Source of the DNA: Haloplanus aerogenes
Lineage (GTDB): Archaea > Halobacteriota > Halobacteria > Halobacteriales > Haloferacaceae
Length of the DNA stretch: 64,000 bases
Direction of reading: 5' to 3'
Assembly: GCF_003856835.1 (NCBI RefSeq)
Contig: NZ_CP034145.1
Location: forward strand, 2,170,001 to 2,234,000
Made by a program: the position numbers and the translations under genes. Below, one piece after another: positions 57,024-64,000 of this stretch. The notes under the pieces are model-generated. The model was not told the DNA's origin and did not search any database. It saw only the letters and a program-made list of their open reading frames with translations. How positions within the stretch are numbered: position 1 is the stretch's first letter; every line of letters starts with the position of its first letter.

Positions 57024-57440
57024 CTTATCGAGAACATACAGATTCTATCGTCACTTGATGTTTCTTTCTGATTTCAGTACTGGAAAATTGATTCCGGAGA
57101 TGTTGTTTGTCTCCAATTGTCTGATTATCGAAATCAGCTCACCATCGGCCGGTAAGTGTCCGCCGTGTGTTCACTCATGACTTCTCTGTCAGACCAGCCG
57201 TTCTACTGCATTCGCGCTCTGTATTCAGCACGCCCTTAGCGAACTATCAACAGATGAGGATTTCAACAAAGCCGTTGAATTCCACCTCGTTTGGCTCCCC
57301 GGAAGCGACGTCCCCACTCTCGTGGACGGTACCGAAGAATCGTGTACTGCAGAGGTATGCTATGCCGGACTGGGGAACACAGCCGGATTTCGACCGCAAG
57401 ACCCACTCGGTCACCCCGAGAAATCCCGTGCTCCCGGGTA
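57024..57440. other. AT-richer gene-free stretch
   Basis: No supported gene. It leads into the TrkA-like relic at 57441. Fragments such as 'FNKAVEFHLVWLPGSDVP' (about 57258-57312, plus) may be further decayed coding sequence. Confidence 0.35.
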
Positions 57441-57597
57441 CTGGGTTCCGAGTCGTGATCGCCGGTGGCGGCTACGTCGGATACCACACAGTCCATCGCG
57501 GTCGGGTTACGTCATCGCCGATACGGACGAGATTGTAACTGTTTCCCAGTGGTTCGCCAAGATAGTCGGGCGAACCACCGGTACGGACTTACAATAG
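57441..57597 (+). pseudogene. relic of a TrkA-N (NAD-binding) domain
   Basis: 'FRVVIAGGGYVGYHTVH' is a clear start of an RCK/TrkA-N Rossmann fold, but the frame soon degrades. 'GYVIADTDEIVTVSQWFAKIVGRTTG' follows in another frame. Remnant of a Trk or channel gene next to an intact TrkH/TrkA pair. Confidence 0.4.
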
Positions 57598-57603
57598 ACC
57601 GTA

Positions 57604-59142
57604 TTACTCGTTCCAGAACGCACCGGTGAACATCACGAACACGGGGATGATCTCCAGTCGACCGATCCACATCAGGAAGACCATCAGGAGTTTGCTCGTA
57701 GCCGGGAAGTCAAGGTAGCTTCCGAACGGGCCCAGAAATCCGAAGCCCGGACCGATGTTCCCGAGCGTGGCCAGACTCGCACTGACCGCTTCCAGCGTCG
57801 TCATTTCGAGGCCGACACGGCCCGCGTCGAGCAGAATGAGCACCGTCGCTACGCCGAAGGTGAGCAGGTACAGGAGGGTAAACCCGTAGATCGCCCTGAT
57901 GACCTCCTCGTCGACGACGTGGCCGCCGAGGCGAACCGGTTTGATGGCGTTCGGGTGGGCAGTCGTGAACAGTTGCCGGCGAATGGCCTTGATAACGACC
58001 AGCCACCGGACGACTTTGACGCCACCTCCCGTGGAGCCGGCCGAGCCACCGATGAACATCGCGAACAACAGGAGGCCCTGTGCGGTCGTCCCCCACTGTG
58101 CGAAGTCACTCGTCGCGTACCCCGTGGAGTTCAGGAGCGACGCGACCTGGAACGTGGCTTGGCGAAGCGAGTTCTCGAGCGCACCCTCGGTGACGCCGCC
58201 GAGTTCCAAGGGCGGAGCCGAGCCGGTGAAGAGAAACCCCCACAGGATGACGATCATCCCGGCGTTCGCACCGAGATAGGCCTGTAGCTCACGATCGCGG
58301 AGAAACTCGACGTAGTCGTCCTGCACCAGCAGGTAAAACAGCGCGAAGTTCATCCCCGCGATGAGCATGAAGGGGATGACGACCCACTGAACGGCCGGCG
58401 AGAACGCTGCGATGCTGTCGGCCTGCGGGGAGAATCCGCCCGTCGGTAACGTCGTGAAGCCGTGGGCGACGGCGTTGTAGACGTCCATGTTCGGTGCCAT
58501 CCCGGCGTAGTGGAGGCCGATCAGGATGGCGACGTACAGCGCGGTGAAGCCCAGGTAGAACAGCCAGAGCAGCCGGGCGGTCTCGGCGATTTTCGGCGTC
58601 AATTTCTGGAGTTCCGGCCCGGGCGCTTCCGACTCGATCAGTTGTGCGCCGTTGACTGCGGCCTCGGGGAGGATGGCGACCATCAGCACGATGATCCCCA
58701 TGCCGCCGAGCCACTGGGTGAGTTGCCGCCACATCAACAGCGCGTGAGAGTGCCGTTCGAGCGAGATTGCGCCGAGGACCGTCGCGCCGGTGGTGGTGAA
58801 GCCGGACATCGACTCGAACAACGCGTTGACCGGATAGCGGAGCGTCGATTCGGTACCGTACCCGGCGATGACGTACGGAACGGCCCCGACGAGGGCGACG
58901 GCCCCCCACGCGAGTGCCACGAAGAGGAGCGCTTCGCGAGCGCCGAGTTGCGGATCGTCGTCGAGGCGTTCCAGCGCGAGGCCGATGACGACTGCGATAC
59001 CAATCGAGAAGAGGAAGACGACGACATCCTCTCCGTAGAGGAGACCGATAGCCAACGGGACGAGCATGGCGACGGCGAGATACTTGACGACCGTGCCGGT
59101 GAACGCAACGCTCTGTCGCCAGTTGACTCGAACCGCCATCAC
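57604..59142 (-). CDS. trkH: TrkH-family potassium uptake membrane subunit (second set)
   Basis: 512 residues. Repeats with pore loops: 'LFESMSGFTTTGATVLGAI', 'AVAHGFTTLPTGGFSPQAD', 'VASLLNSTGYATSDFAQWG' and 'ASLATLGNIGPGFGFLGPFG'. 'GGSAGSTGGGVKVVR' and 'FLMWIGRLEIIPVFVMF' are typical. It follows the tandem-RCK TrkA gene on the same strand, 92 bases apart, forming a second Trk system. Confidence 0.9.
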   Translation of the reverse strand: MMAVRVNWRQSVAFTGTVVKYLAVAMLVPLAIGLLYGEDVVVFLFSIGIAVVIGLALERLDDDPQLGAREALLFVALAWGAVALVGAVPYVIAGYGTESTLRYPVNALFESMSGFTTTGATVLGAISLERHSHALLMWRQLTQWLGGMGIIVLMVAILPEAAVNGAQLIESEAPGPELQKLTPKIAETARLLWLFYLGFTALYVAILIGLHYAGMAPNMDVYNAVAHGFTTLPTGGFSPQADSIAAFSPAVQWVVIPFMLIAGMNFALFYLLVQDDYVEFLRDRELQAYLGANAGMIVILWGFLFTGSAPPLELGGVTEGALENSLRQATFQVASLLNSTGYATSDFAQWGTTAQGLLLFAMFIGGSAGSTGGGVKVVRWLVVIKAIRRQLFTTAHPNAIKPVRLGGHVVDEEVIRAIYGFTLLYLLTFGVATVLILLDAGRVGLEMTTLEAVSASLATLGNIGPGFGFLGPFGSYLDFPATSKLLMVFLMWIGRLEIIPVFVMFTGAFWNE

Positions 59143-59234
59143 TAGTCACCGTCCATTGTGCCACGTCCTCCCTTCGAATCCGGAAAAATCTCCCGTTCTC
59201 ACCATGCTCGTCATCGGGATCGACGATGGAGCAG

Positions 59235-60566
59235 CTACAGTTTACTGCTGGCTTCCTCCAGCGAGTCGATTTCGACGAACACGACCACGTGGTCGCCACG
59301 CTCGACGACGGTGTCTCCCCGGGGGATGACCAACGTGCCGTTGCGGGCGATCGATCCGATGACCACCCCATCCGGGAGGTCGGCGACGGATTCGCGGATG
59401 GGCCGGTCGACGAGTACGCTCTCTTCGGTGATCTCGATTTCGAGAACTTCCGCACGGTCGGATTCGATGATCGCGACGTTTTCGGCCTGGTATTCGCGAG
59501 TGAAGCGTGTTATCTCTTCGGCGGTCGCTTCGCGTGGATTGACTGCCACGTCGATGCCGACCTCCTCGAACAGGTCGACGTACCCGCCCGAATCGACGAC
59601 TGCGACGGCTCGTTCGGCACCGAGACGTTTGGCGAGGAGGCCGACGAGCAGGTTCTTCTCGTCGTTATCGAGTGCCGCAATGACGATATCGACATCGTCG
59701 ATGTGTTCCCGTTCGAGGAATTCCCGATCCGTCGCATCGCTCTCCAGTACGGTGGTTCCACTGAGTGCTTCGGCGAGTTCCCGAGCCCTGTCGTGATCCT
59801 GCTCGACGAGCCGGGGTTTCAGTCCACGCTCCTGTAAGAGACGAGCAGTGTGGTAGCCGATATCGCCGCCACCGACGACGAGAATGTTGGGAGTTCCGTC
59901 GGTGTCGGGTTCGAGTTCGTGCGCGAACGTGTGGATGCTATCGGGACTCCCGATGACGATCACGTCGTCCCCGGGTTCCAAGACCGTCTCCCCGCGAGGG
60001 ATGATCACCGCGTCCTCACGTAACACGGCGGCGAACGTGAGCGATTCGTAGCGGTCGGCCTCCTCGACGGTCAGGTTGGCGACGGGACTCGATTCCGAAA
60101 TCTCGAATTCGGCCATCTGAACGAGTCCATCGACGAACATCTCGACGTCCTGTGCCGCCGGTAAGCCGACGATCCGTGCGATGGTTTCGGCAGCCAAGAG
60201 ATTCGTCGCGACCATGTGATCGATTCCGAACGCACGCTCCGATTGCTGCCACGTTCGCAGGAATTTCGCACTCTTGACCCGGGAGATGGTGAACGCGTCG
60301 GTGACTGTCATCGCGGTGCTACAGGTGACGATGTTCGTCTCGTCGTCGTCGGTGCTGGCGATGAGGATGTCTGCGTCCTCGATGTCGGCTTCCTCCAGCG
60401 TGTCGAGATCGGTCCCGTCACCCTCGATACCGAGGATATCAGTGTCGTACATCAGCGCCTCGACGCGGTTCCCGTCGATATCGATGACGGCGACATTGTG
60501 GGTCTCGGCGAGACTTTCGGCGATGGCCGTCCCGACTTCCCCCGCCCCGACTATCACGACATACAT
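59235..60566 (-). CDS. trkA: TrkA, tandem-RCK type
   Basis: 443 residues with two RCK units: 'MYVVIVGAGEVGTAIAESLAETHNVAVIDIDGNR' (1-34) plus TrkA_C ('ILREDAVIIPRGETVLEPGDDVIVIG'), then 'NILVVGGGDIGYHTARLLQERGLKPRLVEQDHDRA' plus a second TrkA_C ending 'PRGDTVVERGDHVVVFVEID'. Both GxGxxG loops are intact. It controls the TrkH encoded next on the strand. Confidence 0.9.
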   Translation of the reverse strand: MYVVIVGAGEVGTAIAESLAETHNVAVIDIDGNRVEALMYDTDILGIEGDGTDLDTLEEADIEDADILIASTDDDETNIVTCSTAMTVTDAFTISRVKSAKFLRTWQQSERAFGIDHMVATNLLAAETIARIVGLPAAQDVEMFVDGLVQMAEFEISESSPVANLTVEEADRYESLTFAAVLREDAVIIPRGETVLEPGDDVIVIGSPDSIHTFAHELEPDTDGTPNILVVGGGDIGYHTARLLQERGLKPRLVEQDHDRARELAEALSGTTVLESDATDREFLEREHIDDVDIVIAALDNDEKNLLVGLLAKRLGAERAVAVVDSGGYVDLFEEVGIDVAVNPREATAEEITRFTREYQAENVAIIESDRAEVLEIEITEESVLVDRPIRESVADLPDGVVIGSIARNGTLVIPRGDTVVERGDHVVVFVEIDSLEEASSKL

Positions 60567-60668
60567 AAGAGATCCCCCACGTCACACATAATCGATTGAT
60601 TTCTTCGGCGCAGTGAAGTGTATTTCCCTCTGTGGGTGATCGAGGTTCTCTAGCGGTCTCACGAGAGA

Positions 60669-61046
60669 TCACTCCGCATCCAAGCGGGGTTCTGCCCTGA
60701 CAGTCCCGACCGGGACGAGCGGTGTGCCGTCGAACGCCGTCCCGAGTTCACGCCGGCTGGTTTGTTCGGCGTCCTCGGTTGGTCGTGCTGTGACGGTACA
60801 CTCAAGCGTGAGGCCGACGAGCGCTGTCTCGGCCACGACGAGTACCGCCTCCATCGGCGTCCCACAGGTCGTACAGGAGAGCGTCTGGATGCTGATGTCG
60901 CAGTGATCAACGTGTGGGGCATCCGCTTCGCTCACACGTGTTCCGACCCCACTGACGGCGATATTGATCGTGTCCTGTACCGCGTGGGCGCCTCGAACGA
61001 GCCACGGGACCGACAGCGTCACCCAGTACTGTTCGGAGCGGCTCAT
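60669..61046 (-). CDS. UPF0212 (DUF555) family protein
   Basis: 125 residues. 'YWVTLSVPWLVRGAHAVQDTINIAVSGVGTRVSEADAPHVDHCDISIQTLSCTTCGTPMEAVLVVAETALVGLTLECTV' matches UPF0212, with its C-x2-C zinc-like pair ('CTTCGTP') and the TALVGLTLE strand. Usual length about 110-120. Function unknown. Three bases after a 42-codon frame on the same strand, probably one operon. Confidence 0.82.
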   Translation of the reverse strand: MSRSEQYWVTLSVPWLVRGAHAVQDTINIAVSGVGTRVSEADAPHVDHCDISIQTLSCTTCGTPMEAVLVVAETALVGLTLECTVTARPTEDAEQTSRRELGTAFDGTPLVPVGTVRAEPRLDAE

Positions 61047-61049
61047 CGT

Positions 61050-61178
61050 CTACCCTGCGCTGCTGACTGCTGGTCGATCGGCGTTGTCGTCCGCCTCATC
61101 GGCCCGGTCTGGCTCGGTATCGTATATATCACTTAGAAAGCGATGGATCGGCGCCATTCGTTGTGCATCTCGTCTCAT
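61050..61178 (-). CDS. 42-residue protein heading the UPF0212 operon
   Basis: ATG 61178 opens 42 codons: MRRDAQRMAPIHRFLSDIYD, TEPDRADEADDNADRPAVSS, then AG. The second half is strongly acidic, with haloarchaeal composition. It begins 4 bases after copy 3 of the GTTACCCCAC palindrome, whose spacer holds a CTAATCATT box 25-33 bases upstream. No family recognised; it may be a leader or small regulator. Confidence 0.4.
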   Translation of the reverse strand: MRRDAQRMAPIHRFLSDIYDTEPDRADEADDNADRPAVSSAG

Positions 61179-61182
61179 CGAG

Positions 61183-61224
61183 GTTACCCCACGATGGGGA
61201 AATGATTAGCCAGCGTGGGGTAAC
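61183..61224. promoter_or_regulatory. GTTACCCCAC / GTGGGGTAAC palindrome, copy 3
   Basis: 10-base perfect arms, 22-base spacer, 4 bases before ATG 61178 of the UPF0212 operon. CTAATCATT in the spacer suits a TATA box. Confidence 0.8.
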
Positions 61225-61284
61225 CCGACATCATCATGTGGCGAGCGAACGCCTCGACCCATACTGCATCCGGTCCTTCAGCAG

Positions 61285-61784
61285 TTACTCCTCGACGACC
61301 TCGGCGAACGCGAAGTTCTCGTGCACGGTTTCGATCCGGACGAGCGGCTGCTGGCCGATCTCCGTATCGGGGACAAACACGACGTATCCAGGGCCGACCC
61401 GGGCGAGGCCGTCGCCCTGATTGCCGACGTCCTTGATGTCGAGCCGGAGCGTTTCTCCCTCGGTTACTGGCGGGTGGTTCGACGTACGTTCCGTCGAGGT
61501 TGCTGGGGTGCTTGTCTCAGCTCTTGGAGTGACATTCCGGGGAGGTTGCGGTTCAGCCCGTCTCTGCGTGGTCTGGACTTCTCCGCCGTCTCGATCCGTG
61601 GTCACAGAACTCTCAGGGATCGTAGGACTCGAGGTATTCACGCCAGGGTATACCCCGACTCGATACTCTCTCCGGGTTCGAGTGTCCCGAGTTCGACTTC
61701 TTGCTCAGGAACCGTGACGACATACTCTCCATCCCTGGCCTCAACGCGGCCGGTGAACAGACACAGTGGGGTAGACGAGTCCAT
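61285..61784 (-). pseudogene. TRAM-domain protein gene with a one-base deletion
   Basis: From ATG 61784 the frame reads MDSSTPLCLFTGRVEARDGE and continues 'YVVTVPEQEVELGTLEPGES', then drops into 'IESGYTLA' and stops. The +1 frame reads 'VGVYPGVNTSSPTIPESS' and continues to 'GETLRLDIKDVGNQGDGLARVGPGYVVFVPDTEIGQQPLVRIETVHENFAFAEVVEE', a full TRAM domain. One missing T near 61664-61667 would restore 'ESYRVGVYPG' and a single protein of about 165 residues. The 3' part could still start at GTG 61641. TRAM proteins bind RNA and act as chaperones in archaea. May be real decay or a sequencing error. Confidence 0.78.
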
Positions 61785-61857
61785 CGATGCTCGTTTTGAG
61801 CGGGTTCGGATTAATTATGATCGGGTCCTGCCTGAACCGTCGTTCGTCCATGGTCTA

Positions 61858-61899
61858 GTTACCCCACAATACGGAGGTGTGTTCTGTTCGTGGGGTAAC
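61858..61899. promoter_or_regulatory. GTTACCCCAC / GTGGGGTAAC palindrome, copy 4
   Basis: 10-base perfect arms, 22-base spacer, 74 bases upstream of the TRAM ATG. On the minus strand another ATG (61852, 36-codon frame MDERRFRQDPIIINPNP...) follows the right arm by 6 bases. Confidence 0.8.
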
Positions 61900-61907
61900 T
61901 TCTCCGC

Positions 61908-61925
61908 TTTCCACTCGGCGGATTT
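61908..61925 (+). repeat. 18-bp direct repeat, copy A
   Basis: TTTCCACTCGGCGGATTT; identical at 63939-63956. Flanks differ, apart from one matching base on neither side. Could be an IS end or shared relic. Confidence 0.7.
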
Positions 61926-62176
61926 GGCCTTGTTGAAAACCTCATCCGGTGATAGGTTTCATCATCCGTGCGAGATACACAGCGCATATTCAGCAGTGGG
62001 GCAGGGAAGAATTGGGGGGTGACTGGTATCGGTAGCGTACTGTGCGGATCGTCTCGGAGAGAACCAAACGGTACTTTCCACCCGTGCGTTCGTTCCAGAT
62101 CCTGCCGCGACCCGTCGGTGATGGCGTACCAGATGGTACCGCAGTGACGGCTGGGCCGAGAAACTAGATTCCGAAT

Positions 62177-62995
62177 TCACTGCCCAGGGTCGCGTACGGT
62201 CACTAACCCTTGAGCCATGAGTCGCCGGGCGATCACCACGAGGCCGTTCCCGAACCCCTCACCGAAGATTGCCTGTTCCTCTTTGGATTCAGGCATGATC
62301 GAACTCACGAGAAACGCCGACCGGTCGATCAGTACCAACCGGCCGATCGCCGTGTCCTTCTCGGCGGTGTCCTCGCCGTGGAGCCACTCCAGCCCCGAGA
62401 TAAACGTCGTGGCACCTGGGACGGCCGTCTGAACATGATCTTCAAGGGATGGGGTGAGCGCTCCGATGATTATCTCGACGCCGTCACCGATACCATTTAG
62501 CGTGGTGACGAGGTCGTCGGTCAGCAGCGATTCGTCACCGACGACGAGTACGACCTCCTCAGCCGCGTTTTCGATGAGATCGTTTGTCCGATTCTCGATC
62601 GCGGTTCGCCCGGACATCGACCACACTTCTTGAACGGGGGATTCGTCGTCCAGGTCCACGATATCGATCGTGGTGAGGGCGTCGTGTAGTCGCTCCACGC
62701 GATCATCGTACTGGTCCCGGAGCGTCTCGGTCGCCTCCTCCAGGGATACCGCCCGAAACTGCTGTGGACTGGAGTGTTGGGTTTCGACCAGTCCTTGCAC
62801 TTCGAGCACTCGAATCGCGTCGTAGATGCGCGTCCGAGGGACCTCGGTCACCTCGCTAAGTTGCTTTGCCGTCCCAGTATTCAGACGGGAGAGGCCAACG
62901 AAACACCGCGCCTCGTACTCCTTCAAGCCAAGTTGCTGTAGTACCTCTATCGCCTCATCGATGTTTTCAGAATGTCCAAGGGCGGATTTGGCCAT
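62177..62995 (-). CDS. TrmB-family transcriptional regulator
   Basis: 272 residues. 'IDEAIEVLQQLGLKEYEARCFVGLSRLNTGTAKQLSEVTEVPRTRIYDAIRVLEVQGLVETQHSSPQQFRAVSLEEA' is the TrmB winged helix (about 12-88), followed by a coiled linker and a C-terminal effector domain ('NAAEEVVLVVGDESLLTDDLVTTLNGIGDGVEIIIGA'). The sugar-binding end of classical TrmB is shortened. A TTGAAATTTCAA palindrome lies 57-68 bases upstream. Target unknown. Confidence 0.83.
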   Translation of the reverse strand: MAKSALGHSENIDEAIEVLQQLGLKEYEARCFVGLSRLNTGTAKQLSEVTEVPRTRIYDAIRVLEVQGLVETQHSSPQQFRAVSLEEATETLRDQYDDRVERLHDALTTIDIVDLDDESPVQEVWSMSGRTAIENRTNDLIENAAEEVVLVVGDESLLTDDLVTTLNGIGDGVEIIIGALTPSLEDHVQTAVPGATTFISGLEWLHGEDTAEKDTAIGRLVLIDRSAFLVSSIMPESKEEQAIFGEGFGNGLVVIARRLMAQGLVTVRDPGQ

Positions 62996-63051
62996 AACAT
63001 GGCTAGGCCCCCCAAACAGAAAACCCCGTTCACCCAGAAAATCACTCCATT

Positions 63052-63063
63052 TTGAAATTTCAA
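63052..63063. promoter_or_regulatory. TTGAAATTTCAA palindrome upstream of the TrmB gene
   Basis: Perfect 12-base palindrome in an AT-rich region; further TTGAAAT or ATTTCAA half-sites occur near 63090 and 63136. Candidate operator. Confidence 0.5.
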
Positions 63064-63160
63064 CCTAATTCGGTTATTTATGGATATATTGAAATAGAAA
63101 TGTGGGCCGAGAGCTTACATTCGCAAATAGGTTTGAATATTTCAAGCAGTCTCCCGACTA

Positions 63161-63679
63161 TCATTGACCGGTGATCGACCCGTCGTCGCTGTCGTCGTCC
63201 TGACCCGCGTCGGGCTCCGTCCGGGGATAGAAGTGATCCCAAGACTGGACCTTCGTCTCGGAGATAATCTCGGAGCTATGCATCGTCATGCCCAGGTCCA
63301 CCAGTTCGTTGCGAATCTCTTCGATCTCCCCGATCGTACCGGCGACGACCTCGATGTGGACGTTCCGCTCGCCTCCAAGCAAATCGCGGGTAGTCACCAC
63401 CCCGCGAACGTCGAGGATCTGTTCCCTCAGCGATTCCAGCTTGTTCGGATCGATCGTGCAGACAAACATGATGTGGAGTGGGTAGCCCGCTTGCTCGTAG
63501 TTGATCTCGGGGTGGTAGCCCCGGATCACGCCCTCGTCTTCGAGTTTGTCGAGGCGATTCCGGACCGTCGTGGAGGTCACATTCACCTTCTCGGCGATCT
63601 CCGTATTGGTCTGACGTGCGTTGAGCTGGAGTTGATGCAGAATGCTCCGGTCCACGTCGTCGAGTAGGATGTCGTCCAT
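63161..63679 (-). CDS. Lrp/AsnC-family transcriptional regulator
   Basis: 172 residues from ATG 63679 (MDDILLDDVDRSILHQLQLN). The HTH is 'ARQTNTEIAEKVNVTSTTVRNRLDKLEDEGVIRGYHPEINYEQAGYPL', followed by the RAM (ligand) domain 'HIMFVCTIDPNKLESLREQILDVRGVVTTRDLLGGERNVHIEVVAGTIGEIEEIRNELVDLGM'. The tail is acidic. A longer reading to 63868 contains Cys/Arg-rich non-family sequence and was rejected. Ligand (amino acid or metabolite) unknown. Confidence 0.87.
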   Translation of the reverse strand: MDDILLDDVDRSILHQLQLNARQTNTEIAEKVNVTSTTVRNRLDKLEDEGVIRGYHPEINYEQAGYPLHIMFVCTIDPNKLESLREQILDVRGVVTTRDLLGGERNVHIEVVAGTIGEIEEIRNELVDLGMTMHSSEIISETKVQSWDHFYPRTEPDAGQDDDSDDGSITGQ

Positions 63680-64000
63680 TCCATGTCCTTGGACGGGGCG
63701 ACTGAAAAGTCCCCATGTGCCCTTCAAAGGATTCGCTCTGATCTCCCAGTTACAGGCGCAAACACCTGAACCGGCACCTGTCCTGTGCTGAATGCATCCT
63801 CTCTGAGGGACCAGTAAGAAGCGGCAGGGTTGGAAACTGGCTGCTGGCTGTAGTCTGACCGAACTCATGTAGAATCACCCTTCTTACCGTGGATTCATCC
63901 TCTGTATCTTGTACGCCACCAGTATCAACTGCTGAGGGTTTCCACTCGGCGGATTTCTTCGGAAAGAGGGGGTTTCTAGGATTCTGAGTCTCGGATAGAG
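63680..64000. other. 321 bases to the window edge, no gene seen
   Basis: Contains the presumed lrp promoter region and the second 18-bp repeat. No frame with natural composition. Confidence 0.4.
63939..63956 (+). repeat. 18-bp direct repeat, copy B
   Basis: TTTCCACTCGGCGGATTT, same orientation and exact sequence as 61908-61925, about 2 kb apart. Confidence 0.7.

Larger units (their letters stand above)
61785..62176. other. stretch upstream of the TRAM gene and downstream of trmB-like gene
   Basis: Holds the TRAM promoter (TTAATTATGA at 61811-61820, about 30 bases from its ATG), palindrome copy 4, and one of two 18-bp repeats (61908-61925). The rest has no supported gene. Confidence 0.5.

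Noticed and set aside
61183-61899. Simple transcription terminators as explanation of the palindromes
   Set aside because: Arms are followed by ATG codons rather than T-runs, and a 22-base loop with conserved arms but variable interior suits protein binding better.

Overview
The window is haloarchaeal chromosome. Predicted proteins are very acidic (Asp/Glu-rich, Lys-poor), coding DNA is GC-rich with G/C third positions, many genes start at or near a TATA-like box as leaderless transcripts do, and the gene set is archaeal: TFB, a uS10-like protein, geranylgeranyl reductase, archaeal pilus PilB/PilC, Agl23-type GT-C protein, DUF5797, DUF5787, DUF7512, DUF7342 and UPF0212. I would place it in class Halobacteria (a Haloferacales or Haloplanus-like genome is only a guess).

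Layout. 0-4 kb: an off-edge hypothetical gene, a LURP-one protein, a VapBC pair with its own palindrome, and an AN1-finger/CAP-domain membrane protein. 4-18.4 kb: mostly housekeeping genes (crotonase, RND exporter, DUF5797/DUF5787, Nudix, uS10-like, AbgA-like amidohydrolase, geranylgeranyl reductase, GlmM, Agl23, TFB), with a local scar where an NhaC antiporter is cut down and a DUF7513 gene is frameshifted. 18.4-23.4 kb: a sulfur-trafficking cluster (wHTH regulator, TauE, DUF7512, split YeeE, rhodanese-MBL, TusA, DsrE-like) whose four promoters share a TTGTGC/T core. 23.5-31.2 kb: PAS histidine kinase, PilB-PilC, Trm9-like methyltransferase, TrxR-like flavoprotein.

31.3-47.2 kb is an accessory island. 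It begins at tRNA-Gly(TCC), which is followed 3 bp later by an IS6-type element without target duplication. Next is a gene-free 1.1 kb tract of origin-box-like repeats around an AT-rich stretch. Then come palindromes, relics, a membrane-anchored Mrr nuclease, TnpB, a self-contained HTH-nucleotidyltransferase gene with an operator over its TATA box, an RHH-PIN toxin-antitoxin pair, two Tat lipoproteins, a DUF7342 module fused in frame to an AAA fragment, and a beheaded UspA fragment at the right edge.

47.3-61 kb is a potassium and stress region: two TrkA/TrkH sets, an RCK-gated K+ channel, a DHH phosphoesterase, an APC permease with UspA proteins, and a 141-bp MITE with intact 9-bp target repeats. 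61-64 kb holds a UPF0212 bicistron, a frameshifted TRAM-domain gene, and TrmB and Lrp regulators.

Most interesting signals: (1) a four-copy palindrome, GTTACCCCAC / GTGGGGTAAC around a 19-22 bp spacer, bracketing two separate segments and sitting just upstream of start codons; (2) the origin-like repeat tract beside the tRNA; (3) a 16-bp perfect inverted repeat that buries the DUF5787 start codon; (4) the shared sulfur-cluster motif; (5) the HTH-NTase gene. Several one-base frameshifts (TRAM, DUF234 relic) and a 5-nt-unit frameshift (DUF7513) could be real decay or sequencing error.
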